Assembly (NCBI GenBank): GCA_932521035.1
Contig: OW051494.1
Coordinates: forward strand, 916,001 to 980,000
Reading direction: 5' to 3'
Source of the DNA: Oscheius dolichura
Lineage: Eukaryota > Nematoda > Chromadorea > Rhabditida > Rhabditidae
Length of the DNA stretch: 64,000 nt
The notes below the pieces were generated by a model that was not told where the DNA came from, did no database searches, and saw nothing but the letters and a program-made list of their open reading frames with translations. The position numbers and the translations under genes were made by a program. Shown here in pieces: positions 50,201 to 60,008 of this stretch (position 1 is the first letter of the stretch; each line of letters begins with the position of its first letter).

Positions 50201-53200
50201 GTGTATAACAGGTTTATAGCAGAAAAAAGTTACTAAAAATTAATTTAAAATGACCTAAAAATGACGAATTTCTAGATCCCCGCACAGCCGCAGTCGCCGA
50301 TGTCCCTGAGTCCGGCCACTTCCTCCAGTGCCATGTCACCCACAGCGGTTAGTGAGCTAAACTTTGGAATCTACAATTAGCCACCATCCCCGTGAAGAAT
50401 TGTATTCCATTCCAAAGTTTTTCTCTCCCCACACGCCATATACGCCACAGTACACACAACCCAGTGCCTAAAAAATACAGCTCAAGTCATGCTCAAAATA
50501 TTTTATTGAAGTCCTCATCAAATACCTGTGATCTATAATAAAATATCTTTATTTTTTCTAAAAGACGAGAAGGAACGCCGCAGTTAGACAGTTAGACTGT
50601 TTAGAGAGACACTACAGCCACAGTTAGACAGCCAAGTTGCTCAAATCGTCATTTTCTTTCGATTTTTTGAACTTTTTGGATATTAGAAACTACTTTTATG
50701 ATTATTTTTCTTGTAAATAAGTTTCTAAACATCAAAAATATAAAAAAATTTGTAAAAATTAGTTTGGCTGTCTAACTGTGGCTTCCTCGCGTAGCTTCTT
50801 GTTGTCTAGCTGTCTATTTGTGGCTGTTTTCACCTCCTCCATTAGCCAGAGATCAGTCAGTCGTCATTCCTGATATTTTGCCATCATTCGGCCATTTCTT
50901 TTCTGTTCCCTGGTTGTTTTGATTTTGATGTAATGACCATGTGGCTCGGGCAAGACCAGGCGAACCAAGAGAGTAAGAAAACCGGAGGCAAAAATTGAAA
51001 ACAAGTCTCGGACAGCTAAGAATACTCTTTTGCTGTTTTTGCAAGAATAATGGGTCCTGCAACGATTGTAACAATGTGATCTCTGACTAATTTTTGTTAC
51101 AAACAGCCACAATTAGACAACAAAGCGAGAGAAATCCCAGTTTATCCTTCAAAAGTGGGTAAACTGCCAAAAAAACGAGCTAGGCCCCCTTGGGGACCGC
51201 CACAGTTAGACAGCCAGCGTTTTGACCGTCTAGATGGTCCTGTAACGACTGATACAGTAATTTTCTTCTTTAGGCTTCTCCCCGCTCGCCTCCTCTTCCC
51301 CTCCACGGTGTCAAACGAGCCAGAATGGACCAATCCCGGGTGACAATGTTCGGCCTGATGTTTGCCATGCTCATCTTCAACCCGCTCAGCTTTCTGGCCT
51401 CCTCAGCGGCCGCCGATTCGGACCCGATCAACCGGATCAATACCCATCCCCACGGAAGGGTCCTTGAGGTACTGTAATCCCTCCTCCTCCTTTTAAATCA
51501 CTCCATTTTTCAGACGGATGACGTCTTCGACTATAGTAACGGCGAATGGTGGCAGAGGAACATCATCCGGCCGGGATTTATATGGCTCGTGAATATTCTC
51601 GTGGTCATTTGGGTCCTGACACGACTTCTAGTCTATGGAGAACCTGTTCAGGTTTGAAATATATGGTCTCAAAGAGAAAATGATTCAGGATTTCAAGTCA
51701 GAAAGTTGGAATTCGTTCCTCTCTCTGCGGAAACGAGCTAGAACAGAGGCCGAGTCAGGAAATGCCCGGGAAGCCATGCGCCAGTACCAAGAATGCCTCA
51801 TTGTGAGCTTATTTGTCTATTCGGGCTTAAAAAATTCGTCTTTTTCTCCTGAACATTATGATCTATTCAGTATTTCATTTGGATATCAGGATCGGGAGAA
51901 AAATGCATTTTAATCTGCACCTACCATAGCGCGCGCCAATTGCGCGCCCAGCGGCTCTTTTAATTTGAAATTAGGCGAAAAATATATTTCCAGATCCTCG
52001 AGAGACCTCTACCGTCTCCCGGCTTCGATATGTTCCTCTCCGTCGTCTGGCAAATTATTCGCCACTGTTTAAATGGACTCTGGATTGGCAGGTACCGTAT
52101 TCCCTCTTTCCTATTTCAAATTCCCGCTCTTCAGATGGTTTTCCCGTCTCCGCCGCGACTCCGAGAAGCCGGCTACCGTCGTCTGTAAGAGCCATGCCCA
52201 CACGGCCCTCGTCTATCACAAACTCCACCAGCTGCATCTGCTCGGGGTGGACGAGACTCACAGCTCCATCAGTGGCCTCTACCTAGCCCTATCGGCCGTC
52301 AACCTGGCAGAAAGCGCCGGCGCCTCGACAGACGGACTGCCGAGGAATGTTATGGCCGATATCTATATCCACGCGGGACTTCGGACCAAATTGTGCATGT
52401 GGGCGCCGTTTAGACGACTGGTGGCCGGCTACTTCTTCAGGAGGGCCAGGAGACACATCCGCCGGGCCGAGGAGAACAGCGTGAGTTGAGGGGAAAGAGG
52501 GGGGAGTCGGGACTCTTGGTTCCTTTACTCGTATTTTATGAGCAGGGGACTCTTTAGTCTACTTTGGCCGCTAGTTTACCCATTGTCACGACTACCAAAT
52601 GAGAGAGGGGGAGGAGGAGGGGGCGAGGTGGCGGCCGCTAGATTCACAAAATGAGAAAGAGGACAGCGGTGTATGGGCCACCCCATTCGGCTAACAATAT
52701 ACACATAGTTGCCATTTTGGCTGGGAGAGGATGGCCGGGCCGGTGGAGGATCCTCTCGAGGCGATGGCCATCGGAGACGTTGCCTAGATTCTTTCATGGG
52801 GAAACTCGGGGAGCTGGGCAAGGCGGCAGCTTGGCACACTTGGCACACGTCTCCTCCTTCTGGGGACTGCTCCGTGCAGTTCACAGAAAATGAAGTGCCT
52901 GCCGTTTGGCTTTTCTCTCCTCGTCCGGAAGATGGCCATCGGCCGAGAAGAGGGCCTCTCAAAGGGCGAACGTTCAAGCACACCGCACCCAAAAACTCAC
53001 CAAATGCGCCCTGCGCTCGAATAATTCGACCTTGCTTATTTTTTTGTTGTCGCCCTCTCCCCAAACAAAAAATTGCTGTTTATTTTTTATTCCCGAGAGT
53101 TTGTAGCAACTGTTGGAGTTCTTCTTCTTCTTCTCCTGGCTCGGCTTCTCGGCGGCTTCTTCCGTCTTCTCTGTCCCTTCAGTCGATGTTCCCGCTGGCT

Positions 53201-56179
53201 CCTCCGTCTTCTCTGTCTCTTTCTTCTCCTCCTCCTGTGTTTTGTCCACCTCGTCTTGGGTCTTCTCGATCTCCTTGCTCATCTTCTCGACGGCTTCTTT
53301 TACCTTCTTCTCCTTTTCAGTCGCTGTCTCCGCTGCCTCCTTTGGTTTCTTGTTCTCGTCCGGTCTCTCTGCCTCTTTCCTCTCCTCCTTCTGTGTCTTG
53401 TCCATCTTCGGCGTCTCTCGGCCCGTCTTCTCCTCGTCTGCCGGTGTCCTCCACTCCAAGTCGAACATGTAATACTTCAAATGTTTTTCAATTTCAGCCG
53501 GAAGTGGTCCTCCATAATTCTTGAAATCTCCTTTCAACATTTTCAGGGCCTTCGCATGATTCAGGCTGTGGCTGTTCCCACCGGTCCAGTAGAGAAAGAC
53601 CGCCCATCGGATGTAGGCACTGCAAAGGGGGCACGTCTCCTCGCCCGTCTTGTCCTTCTCCGGATTCCGGCATCCGTGTTTCAAGTAGAGGGGGCGGATG
53701 AATTCCGTCTCCTTTATCATTAAATCCAGAAGATGGCCCGATTCCAAGTCATGGTCAAAGGAAGTGACACGGTATATCTCGCAAAGTTCCAAGAGCTTTA
53801 CAATTCGGGCTGCCAGTGTCCAGTCGCTAGTTTCTTTCGGCTTTTTCACTTCTTTCTTCAATTTTTCCTCTTCCTTTTCCGAATGTTTCACTTCTTTCGT
53901 CGGCTTTTTGACTTTCTCCTTCGACTTTTTTGCTTCTTCCTTTGGTTTTACCTTCTTCTTCTTGCACAAGATGAGCAGCGACGGCAGGAGGAAGAAGAAC
54001 AGCAGCTGGAGAGGGAAGAACATGGAGACTGGGAGACCAGCCAACTGACGAGAAGGCAGACTGGGAAATGAGAGAAGTTGGGGCTGAAAACTGCTCGGGG
54101 CACAAAAAGATTATCTCTGCTGGCCCGAGCTGGAAATAGGAAGCATAGGAAAAGGCAAAAACGTCTTAACCGACGGTGCCGGCCACCGCCATCTTGGTCT
54201 CGGTCAACTTCCTTTGGTCCATCGTAAATCGGATTTGCTTTTGCCTTTTCTGAAATATCTAGACATCCAATTTTCCATTTCTTGCTATCAAACGATAGAT
54301 CTCGATCTCCTCTTCAAGATGATATGCGCAAAATTTAGAAAATATCATCTTATAACAGTTTTACGATATAATTTCTGACTGGTCTCGAAGAGGAAGATCT
54401 GGGAATCATTTTGGATTGAAATATGGCAAAATTTCAGGTGAACGGCCTCCTCTGGATGTACCATCCCCTCGCGAAGAAATTCCTCTCGGACCCGGTCCGA
54501 GTGGACGGCATCCTCCTTGGGAAAGACCTCCGCCTCACTCCCTACATCTCCGAGGATACGTCCTGTCCGACTTCCCGCCTCCGTGCCCATTTCAAACTCC
54601 ACTTGATCTCCAAATTGGCGGGAGAATTGACAGGGAGATTGGATTATGAGGTGGATATTGTCGACACTTCGCGGCTTCTTCTCTCCATGTCGACGGGAGC
54701 TGGTCTCCCGAAGAAGACGAACGATTGGGATGTGGATACCTCGATCGTCGACGGGGATGCCATGTGCACGTGGTGGACACACGTCCTCACCTGTGCTCTG
54801 TACTGGAAGCAGAGTTTGAACGACCGGGCGAAGAAGGCATACACGGTGATACGGCAATGCCCCAAAGAATTGCTTGAAAAGTAAGCTAAATTTCAGTATT
54901 TGAAATTATTTTTGGGTGTAGATTGTAGCCAAGACTCTGCTATATAAAATGTAGCAAAAATTAGGAACATGCAACAATTGTGTAAAAAGTTATAAGCATT
55001 CGAATCTTCGGTACTGCGCGCCTGTGGCAATCCTCCAGGGCGCTTTTGAAACCGTCGAGTATTTCGGACTTTTTGGAATCAAACTGTAGCCCAGAGTCTG
55101 CTCTACAAACTGCAATAAAAATTAGAAAAATTTAACAATTGTATAAAAAGTTATAGGCATTTTAGTTATCTTAGTTACCGCGCTCTTACCATAATCCTCC
55201 GCAGCTGGGCGTCTCCCTCGAGTCCTCTCCACATTTCTCCTTTCAGTCCTCTTGCCCTAGCAGTTGGCCATGCTTTCTGTGCTCGAAAAGTCTGTGTAGA
55301 CGATCGTCTGAACCCAAAATTCGGAGATTTTGTCTATATGCATTCTCGCAAAGCGCTGGAGATCCTCCGTCCCGCCGTAAGCCGCTCCAATCCGGAAACT
55401 GCTGACATTCACGTAATTTTAGATCTTTAAACTTTTGTAATTAAGAAATTTAGGATGTTCTCTGCCGTCTGGCTTACGAATGGATAATGACATCTCTCCT
55501 GGACGCGTGGAGACAAGGACTGGAAGTCGGTGTTCCCTACTGGACCCAGAAGTCAGCCCTGGACTACCGTACTCTCTACCAGGAGGCCTGTAATCATTAT
55601 ACATTCCTGGATGAACACAGTCAACATCAGGCTGGTTACAGGGTAAAATTAGGGTCTTGTAGGGAATAAAATGAGATATTTAGGCTACCGTATACCAGCT
55701 AACGTCTCGGATGCTGAATGGCGCCAATCCCCTACACACGTGGACGACGGTCACTCAAATAAGGTAGGCTGTATTCTTTTTACTACTGGCTGCACCTGTA
55801 AAGTCTCAGCATCGAGAAATCTGTATATTGTAGAGGCTACCGTGCCCTTGCACTTCTTTCTGCCGAGACCTTACGGGTGGGGAGGCGCGAAACGAGTGGA
55901 GGAGAGAATCTGGCCGCTTTGAGCGAAAGTTTTAACGTATTTAAAGGTCTGCCTAGTAATTCTGGACCGTTTAAACCTTTAAAATGGAAGTCAGGATTGT
56001 TTCTAATACTCCCAATATCCTAGAACTACAGTAACCCCCGAATTTTCAGACGACAACGCCATGCCGCTGTCACCGGGCACGGTAATATGGCCCGATCCAA
56101 CCAGCCGGACCCATTCCATCTCCACGTCCTCGGAAAACTTCATTCAAACTTGACCCACTTGAGTGAAAAAGCCAAATAG
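44294..56179 (+). CDS. sbp-1: Sterol regulatory element-binding protein (SREBP), 1013 aa
   Basis: Eighteen exons: 44294-44369, 46776-46908, 46951-47146, 48695-48808, 48851-48949, 49329-49658, 49901-50023, 50276-50347, 51274-51468, 51514-51651, 51689-51802, 51994-52091, 52135-52480, 54438-54880, 55247-55412, 55454-55642, 55684-55763, 56050-56179. N-terminus: acidic activation segment ([20 protein letters not shown]). Exons 6-7: bHLH-leucine zipper ([20 protein letters not shown]...[20 protein letters not shown]), with the SREBP-specific tyrosine in KKYR. Exons 9-10: two membrane spans ([39 protein letters not shown]) flanking a lumenal loop, ending YGEPVQ. The rest is the SCAP-binding regulatory half ([17 protein letters not shown]). 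The precursor sits in the ER and is cleaved to free the bHLH factor that drives lipid synthesis. No clear RxxL site-1 motif was seen in the short loop. Introns are crowded with repeats, and intron 13 hosts a minus-strand gene. Confidence 0.93.
45069..45218. repeat. Inverted-repeat element, family A, long arms
   Basis: The usual ends (GCACCCGTAAATTCTCGGCA; GCCGAGACTTTACGGGTGC) are extended outward by CCGTCCTCGATAGTC and its complement GACTATCGAGGACGG, giving arms of about 45 bp. It lies in SREBP intron 1. This copy best defines the full terminal repeats. Confidence 0.75.
48361..48470. repeat. Inverted-repeat element, family A
   Basis: CACCCGTAAAATTTCGGCAG and TGCCGAGACTTTACGGGTGC with GCGCGC-rich outer ends; about 110 bp, in SREBP intron 3. 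Confidence 0.75.
49145..49234. repeat. Inverted-repeat element, family A
   Basis: GCACCCGTAAAATCTCGGTA and CTGCCGAGATTTTACGGC; about 90 bp, in SREBP intron 5. Confidence 0.7.
50114..50201. repeat. Inverted-repeat element, family A, degenerate
   Basis: GTACCCGTAAAGTCTCGGCA on the left; only GGTACGGGTGC remains of the right end. It lies in SREBP intron 7. Confidence 0.55.
52974..54023 (-). CDS. K/E-rich membrane-anchored protein, 349 aa, nested in SREBP intron 13
   Basis: A single open frame on the strand opposite to SREBP, within its intron 52481-54437. ATG 54023 is followed by a hydrophobic segment ([19 protein letters not shown]) and KKKK, a signal anchor. Then come K/E/P-rich repeats ([20 protein letters not shown]), a denser mid domain with Cys and Trp ([50 protein letters not shown]) and a second long K/E/T coiled-coil-like tract. 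A TTTTCAG acceptor at about 54085 suits trans-splicing. The 3' part from about 53110 loses the bias, and an AATAAA-like AAATAAACAG there suggests the true end could differ; GTGAGT at 52994-52999 could also be a donor. The mid domain is not one I recognise. Confidence 0.65.
   Translation of the reverse strand: MFFPLQLLFFFLLPSLLILCKKKKVKPKEEAKKSKEKVKKPTKEVKHSEKEEEKLKKEVKKPKETSDWTLAARIVKLLELCEIYRVTSFDHDLESGHLLDLMIKETEFIRPLYLKHGCRNPEKDKTGEETCPLCSAYIRWAVFLYWTGGNSHSLNHAKALKMLKGDFKNYGGPLPAEIEKHLKYYMFDLEWRTPADEEKTGRETPKMDKTQKEERKEAERPDENKKPKEAAETATEKEKKVKEAVEKMSKEIEKTQDEVDKTQEEEKKETEKTEEPAGTSTEGTEKTEEAAEKPSQEKKKKNSNSCYKLSGIKNKQQFFVWGEGDNKKISKVELFERRAHLVSFWVRCA
55792..55880. repeat. Inverted-repeat element, family A
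   Basis: GCACCTGTAAAGTCTCAGCA on the left and CTGCCGAGACCTTACGGGTG on the right; about 90 bp, in the last SREBP intron. Confidence 0.7.
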
Positions 56180-56652
56180 TTGTTATTAATGTTATATAGC
56201 TACAGTAACCCCTCTAATATATAGTATATTCTACCCAATTACCTCACCTGTCCTCCTCCCTAGATTCCTAGTCTCTAGCCCAGTCTCTCCTTGTCATCCC
56301 CCTCCCCGTATCTATTATTTTGCTCATATCATATACGTGCAGTTATTTTCTGATCAGCCAAGGTATTACGGTAATAATAAGAGTTTATTTTATTCGATCT
56401 CGCTCTCCTCCTCTAAATTTTGACTAGGGACTTTTAGGATTCTCAAAAGGTTGAGGCGGGGATGTTCCCTGGTAGAGAAGGAGGATGGCTCGCAGAGGAG
56501 GAGGAGGATCGCTGTGGATCTCACTTTTTTTGGTAGGACACCCCGAAGCAGCCGGCGCACAGAGAAAACGAGACCACGAACAAGCTATAAATCCCTCAAA
56601 TGGAGGGAAACAAAGAATAGGAGATAGAAACCATTTATTATTCTTTTGTTAG
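56180..56652. other. SREBP downstream flank
   Basis: Contains the SREBP 3' UTR and purine-rich AGGAGGAGGAGG stretches. A frame from ATG 56485 (GGGGSLWISLFLVGHPEAAG) looks like a signal peptide but does not join the following exon in phase. No RNA gene seen. Confidence 0.35.
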
Positions 56653-56956
56653 AGAAAAGCGCAGCTACTCCTTGAAAAAAAAGGCCGAATTCGAGAAGAT
56701 CACGACTCCCCTCCGGCCGGCCATCTCCAACGAGAAGATGAAGAGCCCCGCCGAGAGGATGGCCGACCATCAGGCCAAGATCGCAGCTCTGCCGATGGAA
56801 GAGGACCCGCTGAAGAAGCTGGAACAGCAGCCGAAGATGGATGCCGCCCCGCTGCCGGTCGGGGCCGAGTCGCCGCCGTCGTCTGACCGCCTGCCGGATG
56901 AGGGCCTCGGATGGTTCGCTGACCTGCCCCCGCTGTCGCCGTCGGCTCCCAAGTAG
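56653..56956 (+). CDS. Small charged protein or terminal exon, uncharacterised
   Basis: After a TTTTGTTAG acceptor a frame with strong coding codon bias runs to TAG at 56954-56956: RSYSLKKKAEFEKITTPLRP, then EKMKSPAERMADHQAKIAAL and a Pro/Ser/acidic end. The first in-frame ATG is at 56738, giving 72 aa if trans-splicing supplies the 5' end; otherwise this is the last exon of a gene whose earlier exons I cannot place. Poly(A) signal AATAAA follows at about 56978. No domain recognised. Confidence 0.5.
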
Positions 56957-57184
56957 AACTAAAAATGTAGAGGATAATAAAGTAATTTCTACATTTTTCT
57001 TCTTCTTCTTGTCCTCTGTCTTTTTGTATTTTTTACAAAAGGTTGTCATTTTATCGCGAGGAGGAGAAGAGGATGGCAACAAGACGAAGCAGGGAGGATG
57101 GCGCCCGGCAATCAAGAGAAACGAAGAGGACGATAAAATATTCAAATAAATAAGTTTATTATGCTTTAAAATGTCACATTATCA

Positions 57185-59740
57185 TCAAATAAAGTAGCCG
57201 TTTTCCCCGCCAAAAAGCCGAGTTTCCTGGCAGAAGGCGCCTAATCGGCCGACCAGTTCGGAGCACTCCCGTCCTTCCACCAGTCCTTGAAGCCTTCCCA
57301 TTTTACCAGCCAGATAGGGACTCTAAAAACAGTTTAAAGGTATAAATGGTCCCTCTACCTGTCCCAATAGCTGGCAGTGTTCTTCAAATGTCTCAATTAA
57401 TTGCTCATAACAGTCGGGGCCGGTTTCTACTCCATTTTGGGGAACTTTAACGGCCAAATGGTCTAGAATTCCCTGTAGAAGGCCGTCCGCAACGGTTCTT
57501 TTCCATAGAATTTGCTCTAATTCTTCCCGGGCTTCTTCTCTTTCCTCCTGGGAACCGGCACTAGTCATTAGGGTACTGTAATAGTAGAGAGGAACGTCCC
57601 TAGCGGGGACAGTCGTTCCCGGACCATTCTAAACGGAAATATGGGCCCAAAAGGGAAATAAGAGTACCAAATTGAAGTCCTCAGCAATCTTAATGCCCTC
57701 CTTCTCTCCTTGGAAGTGAGAAACCGGAAAGGGATTCAGGATCTGGTTCCCGAAGCGGCATACGGTAGACGACTTGACATCCGCCTTTACGTCAGTGAAC
57801 TGATTCACCAGGTCCAATTTATTGAGATTGTGCTGGAAAATAAGATCATATTTGATAAAGAGGTACTGTAGAAGACGTAAAGATTCGGAAAATCTGGGAC
57901 CTGAAGCGATTCGACCCGGGAAACAAGAGGAAGGGGCCGGGACAACTAGCAGTCACTGTAAGAGGGGGTACTGTAGTCTATAGGGCCCAGGGGATTCGCC
58001 GATATATTTCTAGTCAAATTGACTGCGTACTACGTTGAATATTCAGTCAGAAAGGAACCCTTTTCTTCCTGTCCCATCAAAATTAAGGTTGGCTGCTCCC
58101 CAAGAAACTACAGTAACCCAAAATTGTAAGGAGAGACCCGCCAAAAGTTCTGGGGGTAACCAATGGAAATCATACCCCTCATCCTAGAAATGACCATAAG
58201 ACTCACTCTTTCCGAATCCGTCATCCACTGGACGCTGAACTCGTCTCCATAGCAGGTACCGCCGGCGCAATTGCAGGCCCAGGAGGATTGGCTAGCAGTG
58301 GAGGCTGTTAGACCGAAGACTGAAAAAAAGGGAGAACTGTGGCTCTTGGCTGTCTAGCTGTCTAACAGTGGCTCTTTGGCTGTCTGTCTGGCTTTTGGTA
58401 GTCGATTTGTGGCTCATTAACTATCGAACTGTAGCTCTTGGCTGTCTAGCTGTCTAACAGTGGCTCTTTGACTGTCTAGCTGTGGTTGTTGCCTGTCTAA
58501 CTGTGGTGGGCCCCTTACCGTTAGTCCAATTCTCCATTCCCTGCAACATCGACCCAGATTCACAGGACTCGATGTAGACGGCCATTTGGTTGTATTTTGC
58601 CTTCTTGATAGCATTTTGAAGGGTGCTTTTTGTCAACTAAAGACCAATTTTCCCTCCAGGACGCGGAAAATAGCCTACCGTACGTCCTGACGGCATCCCA
58701 ACGATGCCAACCCCTCCGTGGTCGACATAATAGAGGAAGACGTTGTCAGCGGCGGTGCTTTTCAAAACCCGGCCGGTATTGTGTTGTCCTTTGACATTTT
58801 TCGCATTTCCAGTCAGGACCGCAACGAAATTATCGACATTTACATCGGTTAGCCTGAAAAAGAGCCACAGTTAGACATCCAGGAGGGAAAAAAGCTACCT
58901 ATAGTCAATTTTGAGTCCTTTGTAATAGTCCGGGCCGTTCGGAGAGTTCCGAAGTTGTCCAGGAGTCGGGTTACTATAAAATAGAGTCATTATTTTGCTC
59001 TAGCCGCTGTCTAACTGTGGCTCTTCGTCACAGAACCCACCTTGGATTATTGGCGATGTCATCATACATCATTACCACGATATTCCCGGCGGGAACACCC
59101 TTATCCAGGAGAAGATGATAAGAATGAGCCAGGTCCGCCTGATGGCGGTAATTTTGAATGCCATTTGAGCCGGCAATGAGGAGAGCGTGGATCTGGAGGC
59201 CGTCTGACGGTCTGGAAAGGGGATACCTCATTTCGAACATCAGTTTGGGATATTTTCCCAGGAATTTCATGTTTAGAAGCTGGTTTTTTAAATTAGGTAC
59301 GGTGGAAATAGTTAATTTCGGCGGAACATTGAGAAAAAAAGAAAGGAACCCCCCGTGCCAAGAGAACAATCTTGCTTACGGCCATACCACGTTGAAAGTA
59401 CGCCATCCCGTCCGATCTGGCAAGTCAAGCAACGTTGGGCCCGGTTAGTACTTGGATCGGAGACGGCTTGGGAATCCCGGGTGTCGTAAGCTTTTTCCTT
59501 TTCTTCTCATTTCTTCTGCGTTTCTTCTCATTTTCACTTGTTATTTTTGAAATTTTACAGTATTTTAGTGCTTTTTCGAATTATATTTCATGTTCTACAC
59601 TTTGTAGTGCGGGTTTTTAAAAGAAAACATAGAAAATGAGGCATTTGGAAGAATTTCAGAGACAAAGAAGCCTACCTCTTCTCAGGGACGGGAGAAGCTA
59701 CAGTAAGAGAGAGCAGGGAGCAGAGGAGCAGTCCTTTCAT
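57185..59740 (-). CDS. Legumain-type asparaginyl endopeptidase (C13), 429 aa
   Basis: Nine exons: 59676-59740, 59041-59211, 58899-58973, 58679-58853, 58519-58636, 58207-58319, 57668-57832, 57359-57628 and 57185-57322. Signal peptide [20 protein letters not shown], then the catalytic domain: [35 protein letters not shown], catalytic His in [19 protein letters not shown] and catalytic Cys in [18 protein letters not shown]-terminal death-domain-like prodomain with conserved cysteines ([33 protein letters not shown]) completes the full legumain length. It is a secreted/lysosomal cysteine protease cutting after Asn, activated at acid pH. Residue 59 of mammalian legumain (Trp in GSNGWYNYRH) is Ile here. 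Intron 1 (59212-59675) contains a 5S rRNA gene on the other strand. It follows the Thr-rich gene at 268 bp on the same strand. Confidence 0.94.
58330..58512. repeat. Local cluster of CTGTCTAACTGTGGC-type repeats
   Basis: A legumain intron built from variants of GGCTGTCTAACTGTGGCTC. A 40-bp block (AGCTCTTGGCTGTCTAGCTG, then TCTAACAGTGGCTCTTTG) occurs twice. Single copies of the motif, in either orientation, occur at many other intron positions between 47.1 and 59.0 kb. Confidence 0.7.
59374..59492 (+). rRNA. rrn-5: 5S ribosomal RNA, copy 2, antisense in legumain intron 1
   Basis: 119 nt from GCTTACGGCC to GTAAGCT with a perfect terminal helix (GCTTACG/CGTAAGC), followed by TTTTT. The internal control region is intact. 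This copy looks fully functional. Flanks before and after differ entirely from those of copy 1, so the two are dispersed genes rather than parts of a tandem array. Confidence 0.95.
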
Positions 59741-60008
59741 GTCGACAAGCTGGGAAGTGTTCCTCTGTTGATTCCCCTCCCTTATAAGGGGAGGCCTCCC
59801 TGACACGAGGCGCTCTTCCCTGACCCCTATTATTGCCCCTGTACCACCCCTTACCCACCCTCTCCCCCCTTTACCGGAAGGCGGCGAACCTCCCTGATAA
59901 GCTAAGAACAAGAAAGTAAACAATCTTCATTGAAAGACACAAATATTTGAGAGAAGGAGGAGGTCATGTTTTTATTTTTCAGTCTTTTTAAAATTCTCTA
60001 CCCGGAAT

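Noticed and set aside
53073-53723. Long + strand frames rich in Leu/Phe/Ser opposite the K/E-rich gene
   Set aside because: Antisense shadow of Lys/Glu codons; composition is an artefact.
56485-56640. Signal-peptide-like frame before the small charged exon
   Set aside because: Its only donor gives phase 0 whereas the following exon needs phase 2.
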